Shown in pieces: positions 28,501 to 36,640 of a stretch of 64,000 bases of DNA (the stretch's first letter is position 1; every line of letters starts with the position of its first letter). The DNA comes from Pedobacter sp. R20-19 (GTDB lineage Bacteria; Bacteroidota; Bacteroidia; Sphingobacteriales; Sphingobacteriaceae). Position numbers and translations under genes: made by a program. The stretch spans positions 265,626 to 329,625 of the forward strand of contig NZ_JCKI01000007.1 of the NCBI RefSeq assembly GCF_000708265.2, in the 5' to 3' direction. Under the pieces are notes generated by a model. That model had not been told where the DNA came from. It did no database searches and saw only the letters and a program-made list of their open reading frames with translations.

Positions 28501-28682
28501 CTGGTGCCGTAGGCGGAATGTTAATTGGAACCATATTTGGTTTATTTGTAATCCCCGCGTTATTTATCATTTTCCAAAGTTTGCAGGAAAGGATTAGTAA
28601 CAAATCACCTTTTAATGAAGGAGTTGAAAAGGAACAAACACCAGAAGAATATAAGTTAGCTACCAGTAAAAGCAAACACTAA
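25503..28682 (+). CDS. RND multidrug efflux pump, HAE1/AcrB type
   Basis: A 1059-residue inner-membrane pump driven by protons. Twelve membrane segments and two large periplasmic loops are evident. The proton-relay aspartates are present (Asp405-Asp406 in GIVVDDAIVVVE), and the N-terminus FIERPVLSTVISIIIVILG and the PISQYPEIAPP motif are classical for HAE1 pumps. Length is normal. Substrate range cannot be predicted. It lies 52 bp after the adaptor and 13 bp before the channel gene. Confidence 0.96.
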   Translation: MFKKFIERPVLSTVISIIIVILGILGLVTLPISQYPEIAPPTVQVSTSYQGANADVVMNSVVVPLEEQINGVEDMTYMTSTASNDGSATITVNFKLGTNPDLAAVNVQNRVARATSLLPAEVTKSGVITAKRQASNVLIFSLYSDDPSYDQKFLQNYANINIIPQIKRINGVGDASAFGTLDYTMRLWLKPDVMATYGLVPSDVNAALADQNVEAAPGQFGEQGDQAFQYTLKYTGRLKDEAQFGNIIIKTADNGQILRLKDIARIELGAQSYASSVSFNGKPALGIAINQTAGSNASEVISNSIKTLDEAQKVFPKGVHYSTLVNVNDFLDASIEKVIHTLIEAFILVFLVVFIFLQDFRSTLIPAISVPVAIIGTFFFLSLFGFTINLLTLFALVLAIGIVVDDAIVVVEAVHAKLDEGYTDAKKATIDAMDDISGAIISITLVMAAVFIPVSFIQGSSGVFYKQFGLTLAISIILSAVNALTLSPALCALFLKPHTDDHGKKKNFLDRFYIAFNTSFDTVTNKYKKSVSFLSHKKWIVGLGVLFFTIVLVWMMNTTPKGFVPNEDLGTVFSDISLPAGTSQEETNVVISQIDSIAHTIPEIKNSLRVVGRSLISGSGSSYGMVIGRLIPWDERKRDVKAIIGELFAKTANIKGAKIIFFAPPTIQGFGTSGGFEFQLQDKTGGDIKRFNEIGNGFLAALSKRPEIQYASTSFNPNFPQYQIDVNVAKVKQAGLTVADVLGVMQGYYGGVYASNFNKFGKQFRVMYQADAQYRSNEQTLTRIFVRNGSGQMAPVSEFITLTKVYGPQAISRFNLFTSISVTGNPNPGFSSGDALKAVQEVAAQTLPAGYGYEFSGLSREEISGGSQTVFIFLLCIIFVYFLLAAQYESYILPLAVLISLPIGLAGVFVFDKIFGVDNNIYTQITLIMLVGLLAKNAILIVEYAVDRRKRGMSIINAAIDGATARLRPILMTSFAFILGLLPLMLSSGVGASGNKSIGTGAVGGMLIGTIFGLFVIPALFIIFQSLQERISNKSPFNEGVEKEQTPEEYKLATSKSKH

Positions 28683-28695
28683 TTGTTAAGAATAT

Positions 28696-30096
28696 ATGAA
28701 ACTCAGATATAAGTATTCCATTTTAATCGGCTTTACCATATTAACCTTGAGCGCTTGCGTAACTAAAAAATACGAACGCCCGCAGGTTAAAAATGAAGGA
28801 TTGTACCGAGATATTAATACCTCCGATACCACAACTATGGCAGATTTGCCATGGAAAACGTTGTTCTCTGATACAACGCTTCAATCATTAATTCAAAAAG
28901 GGATTAATGAGAATTTAGACTTAAAACAAGCCATTGAGCGAATTAAAATTTCAGAGGCTACCTTAAGACAAAGTCGTGCAGCATTTTTGCCGAGTTTACA
29001 GGCAGATGTTTCAGTTACAGATGCCAAACAGGCACAGGCAGCTTTAAATTTTCCTTCTGGCATCAATATTAATCTAGAAACGCAAACCTATAAGGCACAA
29101 TTAAGTACGTCTTGGGAAGCCGATATCTGGGGCAAATTGAGTAGCGCAAAAAAAGCAGCATATGCCACTTTATTGCAAAGTGATGCGACTAGACGAGCAG
29201 TTCAAACGCAATTAATCGCAACTATTGCCAATAGCTATTATACGCTGCTGGCCTTAGATAAACAACTGGCCATTACTGAACAAACTATTCAAATCAGAAT
29301 GCAGGATGTTGAAACCATGAAAGCACTAAAAGAAGGTGCCGTTGTAAATGGTGCTGCTGTGGTACAAAGTGAGGCGAATTTATATGCAGCTCAAGTAACT
29401 TTACCAGATTTAAAAAGAAGCATTAAGGAAGCTGAAAATGCTTTGAATATTGCATTAGCGCAGGCTCCTGGAACGGTTAATAGAACAACATTGGATCAAC
29501 AAGTTCCTTATGCAGACTTAAAGACTGGGGTTTCTGCTCAGTTATTACAAAATCGCCCGGATGTTATTGCGGCTGAATTTGGCTTCCGTTCTGCATTTGA
29601 GAATACCAATGTAGCTAAAACATACTTCTATCCGGCCCTAACCTTAACAGCTGCCGGGGGCTTAACCAGTTTACAGTTAAGTAACTTTTTCGACAATTCT
29701 ATTTTCTACAATTTAGTTGGTGGATTAACCCAGCCTATCTTTGCTAAAGGTGCTAATAAAGCACGTTTAACCACCGCTCAGGCAAACCAACAAATTGCAT
29801 TTTACACTTTCCAGCAAGCACTTTTAACTGGCGGACAAGAGGTCTCAAATGCCTTGTATGCTTATCAAACAGCTGAAGAGAAGGAAACAACCAGGGCAAA
29901 ACAGATTGCATCATTAACCAAAGCGGTAGACTTCACCAAAGAATTGCTACGCTACAGTTCAGCAACTAATTATACTGATGTATTAACCTCTGAACAGAGT
30001 TTATTAACAGCTCAATTAAACGGGATTAATGACAGGTTACAAAAATTGCAGTCAGTTGTAAATTTATATCGTGCCCTGGGTGGCGGATGGAAATAA
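28696..30096 (+). CDS. Outer-membrane efflux channel (TolC/NodT family) lipoprotein
   Basis: A 466-residue outer-membrane factor with a lipobox (LTLSAC, Cys21) and two repeated outer-membrane-efflux-protein halves. The typical LQNRPDVIAAEFGFRSA segment (in part; around 283-299) and a TNYTDVLTSEQSLL motif near the C-terminus are visible. It completes the tripartite efflux system, and a strong terminator follows 18 bp after the stop. Confidence 0.95.
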   Translation: MKLRYKYSILIGFTILTLSACVTKKYERPQVKNEGLYRDINTSDTTTMADLPWKTLFSDTTLQSLIQKGINENLDLKQAIERIKISEATLRQSRAAFLPSLQADVSVTDAKQAQAALNFPSGININLETQTYKAQLSTSWEADIWGKLSSAKKAAYATLLQSDATRRAVQTQLIATIANSYYTLLALDKQLAITEQTIQIRMQDVETMKALKEGAVVNGAAVVQSEANLYAAQVTLPDLKRSIKEAENALNIALAQAPGTVNRTTLDQQVPYADLKTGVSAQLLQNRPDVIAAEFGFRSAFENTNVAKTYFYPALTLTAAGGLTSLQLSNFFDNSIFYNLVGGLTQPIFAKGANKARLTTAQANQQIAFYTFQQALLTGGQEVSNALYAYQTAEEKETTRAKQIASLTKAVDFTKELLRYSSATNYTDVLTSEQSLLTAQLNGINDRLQKLQSVVNLYRALGGGWK

Positions 30097-30114
30097 TATA
30101 ATTTTTATTATCAT

Positions 30115-30153
30115 AAAAAAGCATCTTGATTTTATTCAAGATGCTTTTTTTTA
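30115..30153. terminator. Terminator of the RND operon, shared with nadD
   Basis: The stem AAGCATCTTGA / TCAAGATGCTT around TTTTAT is flanked by A- and T-runs. It lies between the convergent RND operon and nadD. Confidence 0.85.
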
Positions 30154-30167
30154 TTGATCGAAAGTTT

Positions 30168-30770
30168 CTACTTATACATGCCCTTGCTGTCAATAAAAGC
30201 AATTACCTTTTCAGGCAGAAAAAACTGAATGTTTTGATTCTCTTTAATTGATTTACGAATAAACGTTGAAGATATTTCCATTAAAGGGGTGTTAGTAAAT
30301 GTGATTGCCGGGTGATTGGCCCACTCACTCACATCAGCACCTGGACGAGGGTAAACATAAATCTGATAGTTTTTTAGCAGCACATCATAATTCTTCCACT
30401 TTTTAAAAGAGACGAGATTATCTGCTCCCATAATTAACACAAACTCTTTAGCAGGAAATCGCTCTTGTAAATAGGTTAAGGTATCAATAGTATATGATGG
30501 CTTTGGCAAGGAGAATTCAATATCGCTCACCCTAATATTTTCAGTGTTTTCTGTAGCCAGATTTGCCATCTCTAAGCGATCGTACATATTGGCTAGACCG
30601 CTTTTTTCTTTTAGCGGATTATGGGGTGAAACCACTAACCAAACTTCATCCAGCTCAGTATAGTTTGCCATGTAATTGGCAATAATTAAATGCCCCGTAT
30701 GAATGGGGTTATAAGAGCCAAAGAAAAGACCTGTTTTCAGTTTACGGTTTTCAGTATTATTGATCGTCAT
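30168..30770 (-). CDS. nadD: Nicotinate-nucleotide adenylyltransferase
   Basis: A 200-residue enzyme adding AMP to nicotinate mononucleotide in NAD synthesis. The nucleotidyltransferase signature GSYNPIHTGHL (HxGH motif) is near the N-terminus and the second motif SSTFIRKSI near the C-terminus. The length is normal and the start is ATG. It follows gmk on the same strand, separated by a 124-bp repeat element. Confidence 0.95.
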   Translation of the reverse strand: MTINNTENRKLKTGLFFGSYNPIHTGHLIIANYMANYTELDEVWLVVSPHNPLKEKSGLANMYDRLEMANLATENTENIRVSDIEFSLPKPSYTIDTLTYLQERFPAKEFVLIMGADNLVSFKKWKNYDVLLKNYQIYVYPRPGADVSEWANHPAITFTNTPLMEISSTFIRKSIKENQNIQFFLPEKVIAFIDSKGMYK

Positions 30771-30793
30771 TGCTAGGCTGGATTAAGGGAGCT

Positions 30794-30865
30794 GAAGCAA
30801 TCTATTTTGCGAGAAAGATTGCTTCACCCTTGTGCGCTTTTCCGTCGCTGCGGTTCGCAATGACG
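30794..30865. repeat. Dispersed palindromic repeat between gmk and nadD
   Basis: A perfect 10-bp inverted pair (GAAGCAATCT at 30794-30803, AGATTGCTTC at 30816-30825) is followed by CGCAATGACG at 30856-30865. The last two blocks also occur at 6927-6953. The element splits what is otherwise a tight gene order. Confidence 0.6.
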
Positions 30866-30894
30866 AATTTATTTATTAAATCAACTCCAAAAAG

Positions 30895-31464
30895 TTATTT
30901 TTTCAAGAAATCCCCTACCAACTGCTCTGCTTCTGCACAGGCTTTATCCAGATCATAATTTTTTAAAATCACATCAAACTTATCTGCATAAAGCAATTCC
31001 TTTTCAGCTTTGATAAAACGTTCCTGAAGTTTTTCCTGGCTATCCGTTCCTCTACCACTTAAGCGTTCCTTTAAAACCTCTAAAGATGGTGGCTGAACAA
31101 AAATAGCCAAAGCATCTTCTTCATATTTTCTTTTTAAACGAATGCCACCTTCCACATCAATATCAAAAATAACGTGTTGGTTGTTTTCCCAGATACGTTC
31201 TATTTCCGAACGCAAGGTGCCGTAAAAAGTTCCATTATAAACTTCTTCAAACTCAACAAATTCCTGGTGGGCTACTTTATGTAAAAACTCTTCCTTTGTA
31301 ATGAAATAATAATCATTTTCGTGGGTTTCATCACCTCTTAGCTCTCTCGTGGTAGCAGAAATTGAAAAGCTCAGTTCCGGAAACTTTTTTAAGAGATGAT
31401 GTACAATTGTAGTTTTACCAGCGCCTGATGGTGCCGAAAATATGATTAATTTACCTTGTTTCAT
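30895..31464 (-). CDS. gmk: Guanylate kinase
   Basis: A 189-residue kinase converting GMP to GDP. The P-loop FSAPSGAGKTTIV is at residues 8-20, with the guanylate-kinase block SFSISATTRELRGDE following. The start is set at the ATG at 31464, which places the P-loop at the usual distance; an upstream in-frame start would add seven residues. It follows yicC on the same strand. Confidence 0.95.
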   Translation of the reverse strand: MKQGKLIIFSAPSGAGKTTIVHHLLKKFPELSFSISATTRELRGDETHENDYYFITKEEFLHKVAHQEFVEFEEVYNGTFYGTLRSEIERIWENNQHVIFDIDVEGGIRLKRKYEEDALAIFVQPPSLEVLKERLSGRGTDSQEKLQERFIKAEKELLYADKFDVILKNYDLDKACAEAEQLVGDFLKK

Positions 31465-31533
31465 TTTTTTAAGACTAAAGACCAAAGCCGAAAGATCAAA
31501 GCTTTAGTCTTTGAGCTTTAAGCTTTAAGCTTT

Positions 31534-32409
31534 CTATAACACGTTCAGTAATTGTTCTTTAATTTTTTCTAATTCTTCTTTCATACCTACCACAAATTGT
31601 TGCATCTGGGCATCATTGGCTTTTGCACCCATGGTATTAATTTCCCGTCCAATCTCCTGAGAGATAAACCCTAATTTTTTACCATTGGCCTCCTTACTGG
31701 TTAATGTTTGAAGAAAATAATCACAATGACTTTTCAACCTGGTTTTTTCTTCTGTAATATCAATTTTATCGATATAATAGATTAACTCCTGCTCAAACCT
31801 GTTTTGATCAATATTTACCTTACCAACGGCATCATCCAGAAACTGCGCAAATTTATCACGAATGACAGTAATCCTTTTAGGCTCTAATTCCTCAACAGAT
31901 TTGAAGTAACCTAAAATATTTTTTATTCTAAGTTCAAGATCTGCCTTTAAAACAGCACCTTCATCTTCTCTAAATCTATTAAAATTGGTTAAGGCGGTGA
32001 TAAATATCTGGTACAAATGATTCCATTCATCTTCACTTACGCTTTCCTCTTTATAGCTAATTACTTCAGGAAAAGTTAACGCAGTTTGAAGTAAATTACT
32101 ACTTCCGGCATTTAATTCATCATTAACTGCTACGAGTTGATTGTAATAATGGCTCAGTAATGCGGTATTAATGGTTGCGCCGGTTACCTCTCCACCTGCA
32201 CGTTCTACATTAATGCTCAAGCTTACTTTTCCTCGCTCAATATCTTTACTGCACACATTGCGTAAAACCAATTCCTTATCTGAAAAAGCTTTTGGATATT
32301 TTAAATTGAGTTCAAGAAACTTACTGTTGAGCGATTTGATTTCGACACTATACTTTGCATTTGCATAATCGGCTGTAGCTAAGCCGTATCCTGTCATGGA
32401 TTTTATCAT
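31534..32409 (-). CDS. yicC: YicC family endoribonuclease
   Basis: A 291-residue protein of the YicC family, which cleaves RNA at GUG sites in E. coli. The conserved N-terminus MIKSMTGYG and the C-terminal EIGREINTMGAKAND block are both present. The start is set at the ATG at 32409 that begins MIKSMTGYG; an upstream TTG would add two residues. The order yicC-gmk-nadD is a conserved neighbourhood in Bacteroidota. Confidence 0.94.
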   Translation of the reverse strand: MIKSMTGYGLATADYANAKYSVEIKSLNSKFLELNLKYPKAFSDKELVLRNVCSKDIERGKVSLSINVERAGGEVTGATINTALLSHYYNQLVAVNDELNAGSSNLLQTALTFPEVISYKEESVSEDEWNHLYQIFITALTNFNRFREDEGAVLKADLELRIKNILGYFKSVEELEPKRITVIRDKFAQFLDDAVGKVNIDQNRFEQELIYYIDKIDITEEKTRLKSHCDYFLQTLTSKEANGKKLGFISQEIGREINTMGAKANDAQMQQFVVGMKEELEKIKEQLLNVL

Positions 32410-32854
32410 GCGCAAAGATAGAAAAATTAGTTTAGAGTTTGCAGACAGCTATCCGATGTTTGCGAACAGTAAATTATAAGCTTAACAAATTGTATGGCAT
32501 ACCTTAACGTTATTTAACAATTAAGAAGGTTAACAAATATTAATTTTATAGAAAAAATAAATACGCGTTGAGTATAGCATAATGTGCGCTAAAGCCGTTA
32601 TTTAATATGGAAACATATTCTTACCAATGAGCATTGAAAACAATGTTCATCATTAGCTATCTGTTACAAGTAAATATATACCTTAAAAAAACAAGAAAAT
32701 TTATCTGTTGTTAGATTAGAACACTGAAAGAAAACATACTTTTACGGCAAATCATCTGGATTTAGGCATTTTACTGATTCTATTGAAGCCTCAAAAGAAT
32801 TTTTAGAAGTCGAAAACACTTATGATAAATTTGAACTGTAAATAAACATACCTA
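32410..32854. other. Intergenic region, nothing assigned
   Basis: 445 bp between divergent yicC and the CarboxypepD_reg-like gene. The 3' third (about 32700-32840) has short open frames in all three + frames, one ending SKEFLEVENTYDKFEL at 32839, but none has a start codon with a convincing context. A promoter for the + strand gene is expected but not identifiable. Confidence 0.35.
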
Positions 32855-33577
32855 ATGAAAATTTTTAAACTGTCATTGCTACTTCTTTTGCTTATGCTTA
32901 CTGGTAATATGCTAAAAGCGCAAGACCTGATTATCAAAGGTGTTGTTTTTGAGAAGGGAACAAATATCAGGGTTGCGTTGGCAGAAATTACCAACCAAAG
33001 AACACAAATGGGCGTGGGCAGTAATGATTTGGGCTTTTTTCAGATTCAGGCACGAGTAGGTGATACACTTTTAATTACCAAAAGGAGTTTAAATGATCAG
33101 CAGATTGTTGTTCATGGTACACAAGATATTTTGATCTATCTGGTAAGGGGCAGTACCATGCTCGATGAAGTAACCATTGTTGGAAGTACTAAAAAGCAAG
33201 ACCTGGAAGATTTAAAAAGAGATTTTAGAAATAAAGGTGTTTATAACGGAGGGAAATCTTCCGTTCTGTCTTCCGTTTTTCATCCTTTAAATGGTCTTTA
33301 TAATTTAATTGGTAAAGATCCAAAGAATGCCCGCAGGTTTAACCGGTATGCGGATAATGAATTAAAGCAAACGCAAATTGATCAATATTTTAATGGCACT
33401 ATTATCCAGAATAATACAGATTTAAGGGGAAAAGACCTGGAAACGTTTATGCTCAATTATCGCCCCGATTTTGAAAAAGCACAACATTGGAACGTTTATG
33501 ACTACATTAAATACATTAAGGAATCTGCAAAGAAATTTGAAGAAAACCCGGTAAAGGCGAACGATTTAAAGCCTTAA
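32855..33577 (+). CDS. Exported CarboxypepD_reg-like domain protein
   Basis: A 240-residue protein with a signal peptide (MKIFKLSLLLLLLMLTGNML, cleavage near KAQ). A short carboxypeptidase-regulatory-like sandwich follows (about 27-100: IIKGVVFEKGTNIRVALAEI, then ILIYLVRGSTMLDEVTIVG). The C-terminal part (about 110-240) is charged and helical and I do not recognise it beyond a common Bacteroidota type of uncharacterised envelope protein. Its stop codon abuts the convergent rnc stop with no spacer. Confidence 0.75.
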   Translation: MKIFKLSLLLLLLMLTGNMLKAQDLIIKGVVFEKGTNIRVALAEITNQRTQMGVGSNDLGFFQIQARVGDTLLITKRSLNDQQIVVHGTQDILIYLVRGSTMLDEVTIVGSTKKQDLEDLKRDFRNKGVYNGGKSSVLSSVFHPLNGLYNLIGKDPKNARRFNRYADNELKQTQIDQYFNGTIIQNNTDLRGKDLETFMLNYRPDFEKAQHWNVYDYIKYIKESAKKFEENPVKANDLKP

Positions 33578-34306
33578 TTAGATAGATAAAGCTTCGCAGG
33601 CTTTCTCTGCTGCTAGCTTTTCAGCATTTTTCTTATTGTAATCTCTTCCTGTACCAAATTTCTCACCTTCTACCAGGGCGCTAATGGTAAAAAGCTTTGC
33701 ACTTTCACCTTCACCATTTTGAACCAATTCAAACATCACATCTTTACCGTGGCGTTGGCACCACTCAATCAATTTACTTTTAAAATTGGTTTCAGTAAGT
33801 TCTAAGGTATGGATATCAATATGTGGCTTTACAATTCTGCGCAATAAGAACTCTTTGGTAAAATTATACCCTTTATCCATGTAGATTGCGCCAATAATTG
33901 CCTCAAAAGCATCACCCAACATAGAGTTATGTTTGGTTTGGATGCTCACAGATCTTTGATCAAATTGAATCATCTTATCAAAACCTATCTTTTTTGCCAG
34001 CTGATTTAGGTTTGCCCGGTTTACGATCTTTGATCGCATTTCGGTTAAGAAACCTTCTTCTTTATAAGGATAATGCTTGAAAAGCAATTCAGCGATTACT
34101 GATCCGAGCACGGCATCGCCCAGAAACTCCAGACGTTCATTGCTGCTTCTGCTACCATTTTTTAAAACTTTGGCTACAGAGCGATGCCTGAACGCCATTT
34201 TATAAAGGGTGACATTACCAGGTACGAAGCCTAAAATGTTTCGCAGCTTTTTAACAAACTCCTTTTCGGGAGAGAGATAAAGTTTATATAATTTTAATAT
34301 CGGCAT
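33578..34306 (-). CDS. rnc: Ribonuclease III
   Basis: A 242-residue double-stranded RNA endonuclease for rRNA and mRNA processing. The catalytic signature NERLEFLGDAVLG is at about 59-71, the second acidic cluster at GDAFEAIIGAIYMDKG, and a C-terminal dsRNA-binding domain covers about 170-240. Length is normal. It follows fabF (95-bp gap) in the acpP-fabF-rnc group. Confidence 0.96.
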   Translation of the reverse strand: MPILKLYKLYLSPEKEFVKKLRNILGFVPGNVTLYKMAFRHRSVAKVLKNGSRSSNERLEFLGDAVLGSVIAELLFKHYPYKEEGFLTEMRSKIVNRANLNQLAKKIGFDKMIQFDQRSVSIQTKHNSMLGDAFEAIIGAIYMDKGYNFTKEFLLRRIVKPHIDIHTLELTETNFKSKLIEWCQRHGKDVMFELVQNGEGESAKLFTISALVEGEKFGTGRDYNKKNAEKLAAEKACEALSI

Positions 34307-34401
34307 TAAATAAATAACACAATTAATGGGCTAATGAGCATATTTAACTAAGTTATCTATTTTTACTTAGCATACAAAATTATATAACAAGGCTATTTTA
34401 A

Positions 34402-35655
34402 TTAATCTTCGTATTTTTTGAAGATAACTGAAGCATTGTGGCCACCAAAACCAAAAGTATTACTTAGTGCTGCCCTAACTTCACGTTTCTGAGCTTTATT
34501 AAAAGTAAAATTTAATTTCGGATCAAAAGCAGGATCATCTGTAAAGTGATTGATTGTTGGAGGAACAATATCATTTTTTACAGCTAAAATTGCTGCAATA
34601 GCTTCAACAGCCCCAGCGGCTCCTAAAAGGTGCCCTGTCATTGATTTGGTAGAACTGATGTTTAATCGATAAGCATCTTCACCAAATAATGTACCTATGG
34701 CTTTGGTTTCACTAATATCACCGAGTGGTGTAGAAGTACCATGCACATTGATATAGTCTATATCAGCGGTAGTCATACCTGCATCTTTAAGTGCATTTGT
34801 CATCACCATTCTGGCACCTAAACCTTCAGGATGTGGTGCAGTGATGTGATTCGCATCAGCACTCATTCCACCACCTACCAGTTCGGCATAAATTTTTGCA
34901 CCTCTGGCTTTAGCATGTTCAAGTTCTTCCAGGATAATGGTTCCTGCACCCTCTCCTGCTACAAAGCCATCACGATCTTTATCAAAAGGACGGGAAGCTG
35001 TTGCAGGATCATCATTACGTGTTGAAAGTGCATGCATGGCGTTAAAGCCACCCATTCCTGCTTCATTAATAATGGCTTCAGAGCCTCCACTAATAATGAC
35101 ATCAGCCATACCCAAACGGATATAGTTAAAGGCATCAATCATCGCGTTGGTTGATGAAGCACAAGCAGAAACAGTTGCAAAATTTGGCCCACGTAAGCCA
35201 TACTTAATTGAGATATGCCCTGGGGCAATATCTATAATCATTTTAGGAATAAAAAATGGATTGTATCTTGGCGTACCATCTCCTTTTGCAAAATTAGAGA
35301 TTTCATCCAGGAAAGTTTTTAATCCACCTATGCCAGCACCCCAGATTACGCCAATTCGGTTGGTATCCAATTTTTCAAAATCAAAACCACCGTCCTTCAC
35401 AGCCTCATCTGTAGCTACTAAAGCATATTGTACAAATGGATCAAGCTTACGAGCTTCCTTTTTCTCCAGAAAATCTTCCGGATTAAAGTTTTTTACTTCG
35501 CATGCAAATTTCGTCTTGAACTTTTCAGTATCAAAACCTTTAATAGGAGCAGCGCCACTCACCCCGTTAGTCAATCCTTCCCAAAATTCAGGAACATTAT
35601 TGCCTATAGGAGTGAGCGCACCCAACCCTGTTACTACTACTCTTTTTAATTCCAT
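34402..35655 (-). CDS. fabF: 3-oxoacyl-ACP synthase II
   Basis: A 417-residue condensing enzyme elongating fatty acids on ACP. The Cys-His-His triad is visible: Cys in TVSACASSTNA (about 166), His in NVHGTSTPLGD (about 306) and His in SMTGHLLGAAG (about 343). The length is normal. It lies 21 bp after acpP, its substrate carrier, so the two are an operon. Confidence 0.96.
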   Translation of the reverse strand: MELKRVVVTGLGALTPIGNNVPEFWEGLTNGVSGAAPIKGFDTEKFKTKFACEVKNFNPEDFLEKKEARKLDPFVQYALVATDEAVKDGGFDFEKLDTNRIGVIWGAGIGGLKTFLDEISNFAKGDGTPRYNPFFIPKMIIDIAPGHISIKYGLRGPNFATVSACASSTNAMIDAFNYIRLGMADVIISGGSEAIINEAGMGGFNAMHALSTRNDDPATASRPFDKDRDGFVAGEGAGTIILEELEHAKARGAKIYAELVGGGMSADANHITAPHPEGLGARMVMTNALKDAGMTTADIDYINVHGTSTPLGDISETKAIGTLFGEDAYRLNISSTKSMTGHLLGAAGAVEAIAAILAVKNDIVPPTINHFTDDPAFDPKLNFTFNKAQKREVRAALSNTFGFGGHNASVIFKKYED

Positions 35656-35676
35656 TTATACTGAAAAAGCGTAATT

Positions 35677-35913
35677 CTATTTAACGTTTTTTTCCAAATA
35701 AGCAATTGCTTGACCAACTGTACCGATGGTTTCAGCCTGATCATCAGGAATAGCTACATTAAATTCTTTTTCAAATTCCATAATCAATTCTACGGTATCT
35801 AAAGAATCTGCACCCAAATCGTTGGTGAATGAAGCCTCTGGCGTAACTTCGCTTTCGTCAACACCTAGTTTTTCTACGATAATAGCCTTAACTCTTGAAG
35901 CAATATCAGACAT
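35677..35913 (-). CDS. acpP: Acyl carrier protein
   Basis: A 78-residue acidic carrier of fatty-acid intermediates. The phosphopantetheine attachment serine is Ser37 in GADSLDTVEL. Length, acidity and position directly before fabF are standard. Confidence 0.97.
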   Translation of the reverse strand: MSDIASRVKAIIVEKLGVDESEVTPEASFTNDLGADSLDTVELIMEFEKEFNVAIPDDQAETIGTVGQAIAYLEKNVK

Positions 35914-36070
35914 AATTTTATAATTTAATGGTTAAATAATTCTGTGCAAAGAAAAATAAATTCTTACAATTTTCAAATGTTTTTATTTCACTACCTTAAT
36001 TTGGCTCTGAAATAACAAGCGAATATAGAATTAGTTTTTTAATTTCGTTCTGTAAATAATTTATTTCGAT

Positions 36071-36490
36071 TTGAACAGAACTTACCTAAAATTAACCTTA
36101 GACCTTGATTTCATACTCATTGCGATTACAGCACCACTGAAAGACTACGTGTTATGCCACAAAATTAATACGCGATTGAACACGCAATTCGAAAAAATAG
36201 AAGACCATGAAATATTTTTTAACATCGATCAACCTGCCTGGGCTTTCTCTAAATATTACTTTTTTGTTGAGCAAGGTGAGATAGAATACTATTTAATTAG
36301 CAACAGAAGCAGCGACGGGCTGCTCATTCCAGAGATGGGAAATGTTGATTTTTTCATCATTATAAAAGAATTTATTGACCAGGAAGATTTGAATTATTTA
36401 ATTAACGGGCTCAACAAACTCCCTGATATACAGGTAGCTGCAAAAATTGATCCCACCAAGTTAAAGAGTAAAGAGAATTTGGTAATATAA
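36071..36490 (+). CDS. IPExxxVDY family protein
   Basis: A 139-residue protein carrying the motif IPEMGNVDF, after which the IPExxxVDY family is named (a small family restricted to Bacteroidota). There is no signal peptide or membrane segment. It sits between divergent acpP and downstream pyk, the usual neighbourhood. Molecular function is unknown. Confidence 0.85.
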   Translation: MNRTYLKLTLDLDFILIAITAPLKDYVLCHKINTRLNTQFEKIEDHEIFFNIDQPAWAFSKYYFFVEQGEIEYYLISNRSSDGLLIPEMGNVDFFIIIKEFIDQEDLNYLINGLNKLPDIQVAAKIDPTKLKSKENLVI

Positions 36491-36640
36491 AAATTATATA
36501 CTTGGTGTATTAAATACACTATATTTGAGGGTTATAAACGACGAAACAAAGAACAAAATATATAAAACTTAATGCAGTTTAATTATTTTTGATAATAATT
36601 AGCGCTACAATTAACTGCATTGTTAAAATCAATTAATTAA

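Noticed and set aside
28265..28675. A 136-codon frame opposite the RND pump
   Set aside because: Antisense shadow of the conserved C-terminal part of the pump gene.
35147..35674. A 175-codon frame opposite fabF
   Set aside because: It is the antisense shadow of a clearly conserved gene; the fabF catalytic motifs are on the other strand.
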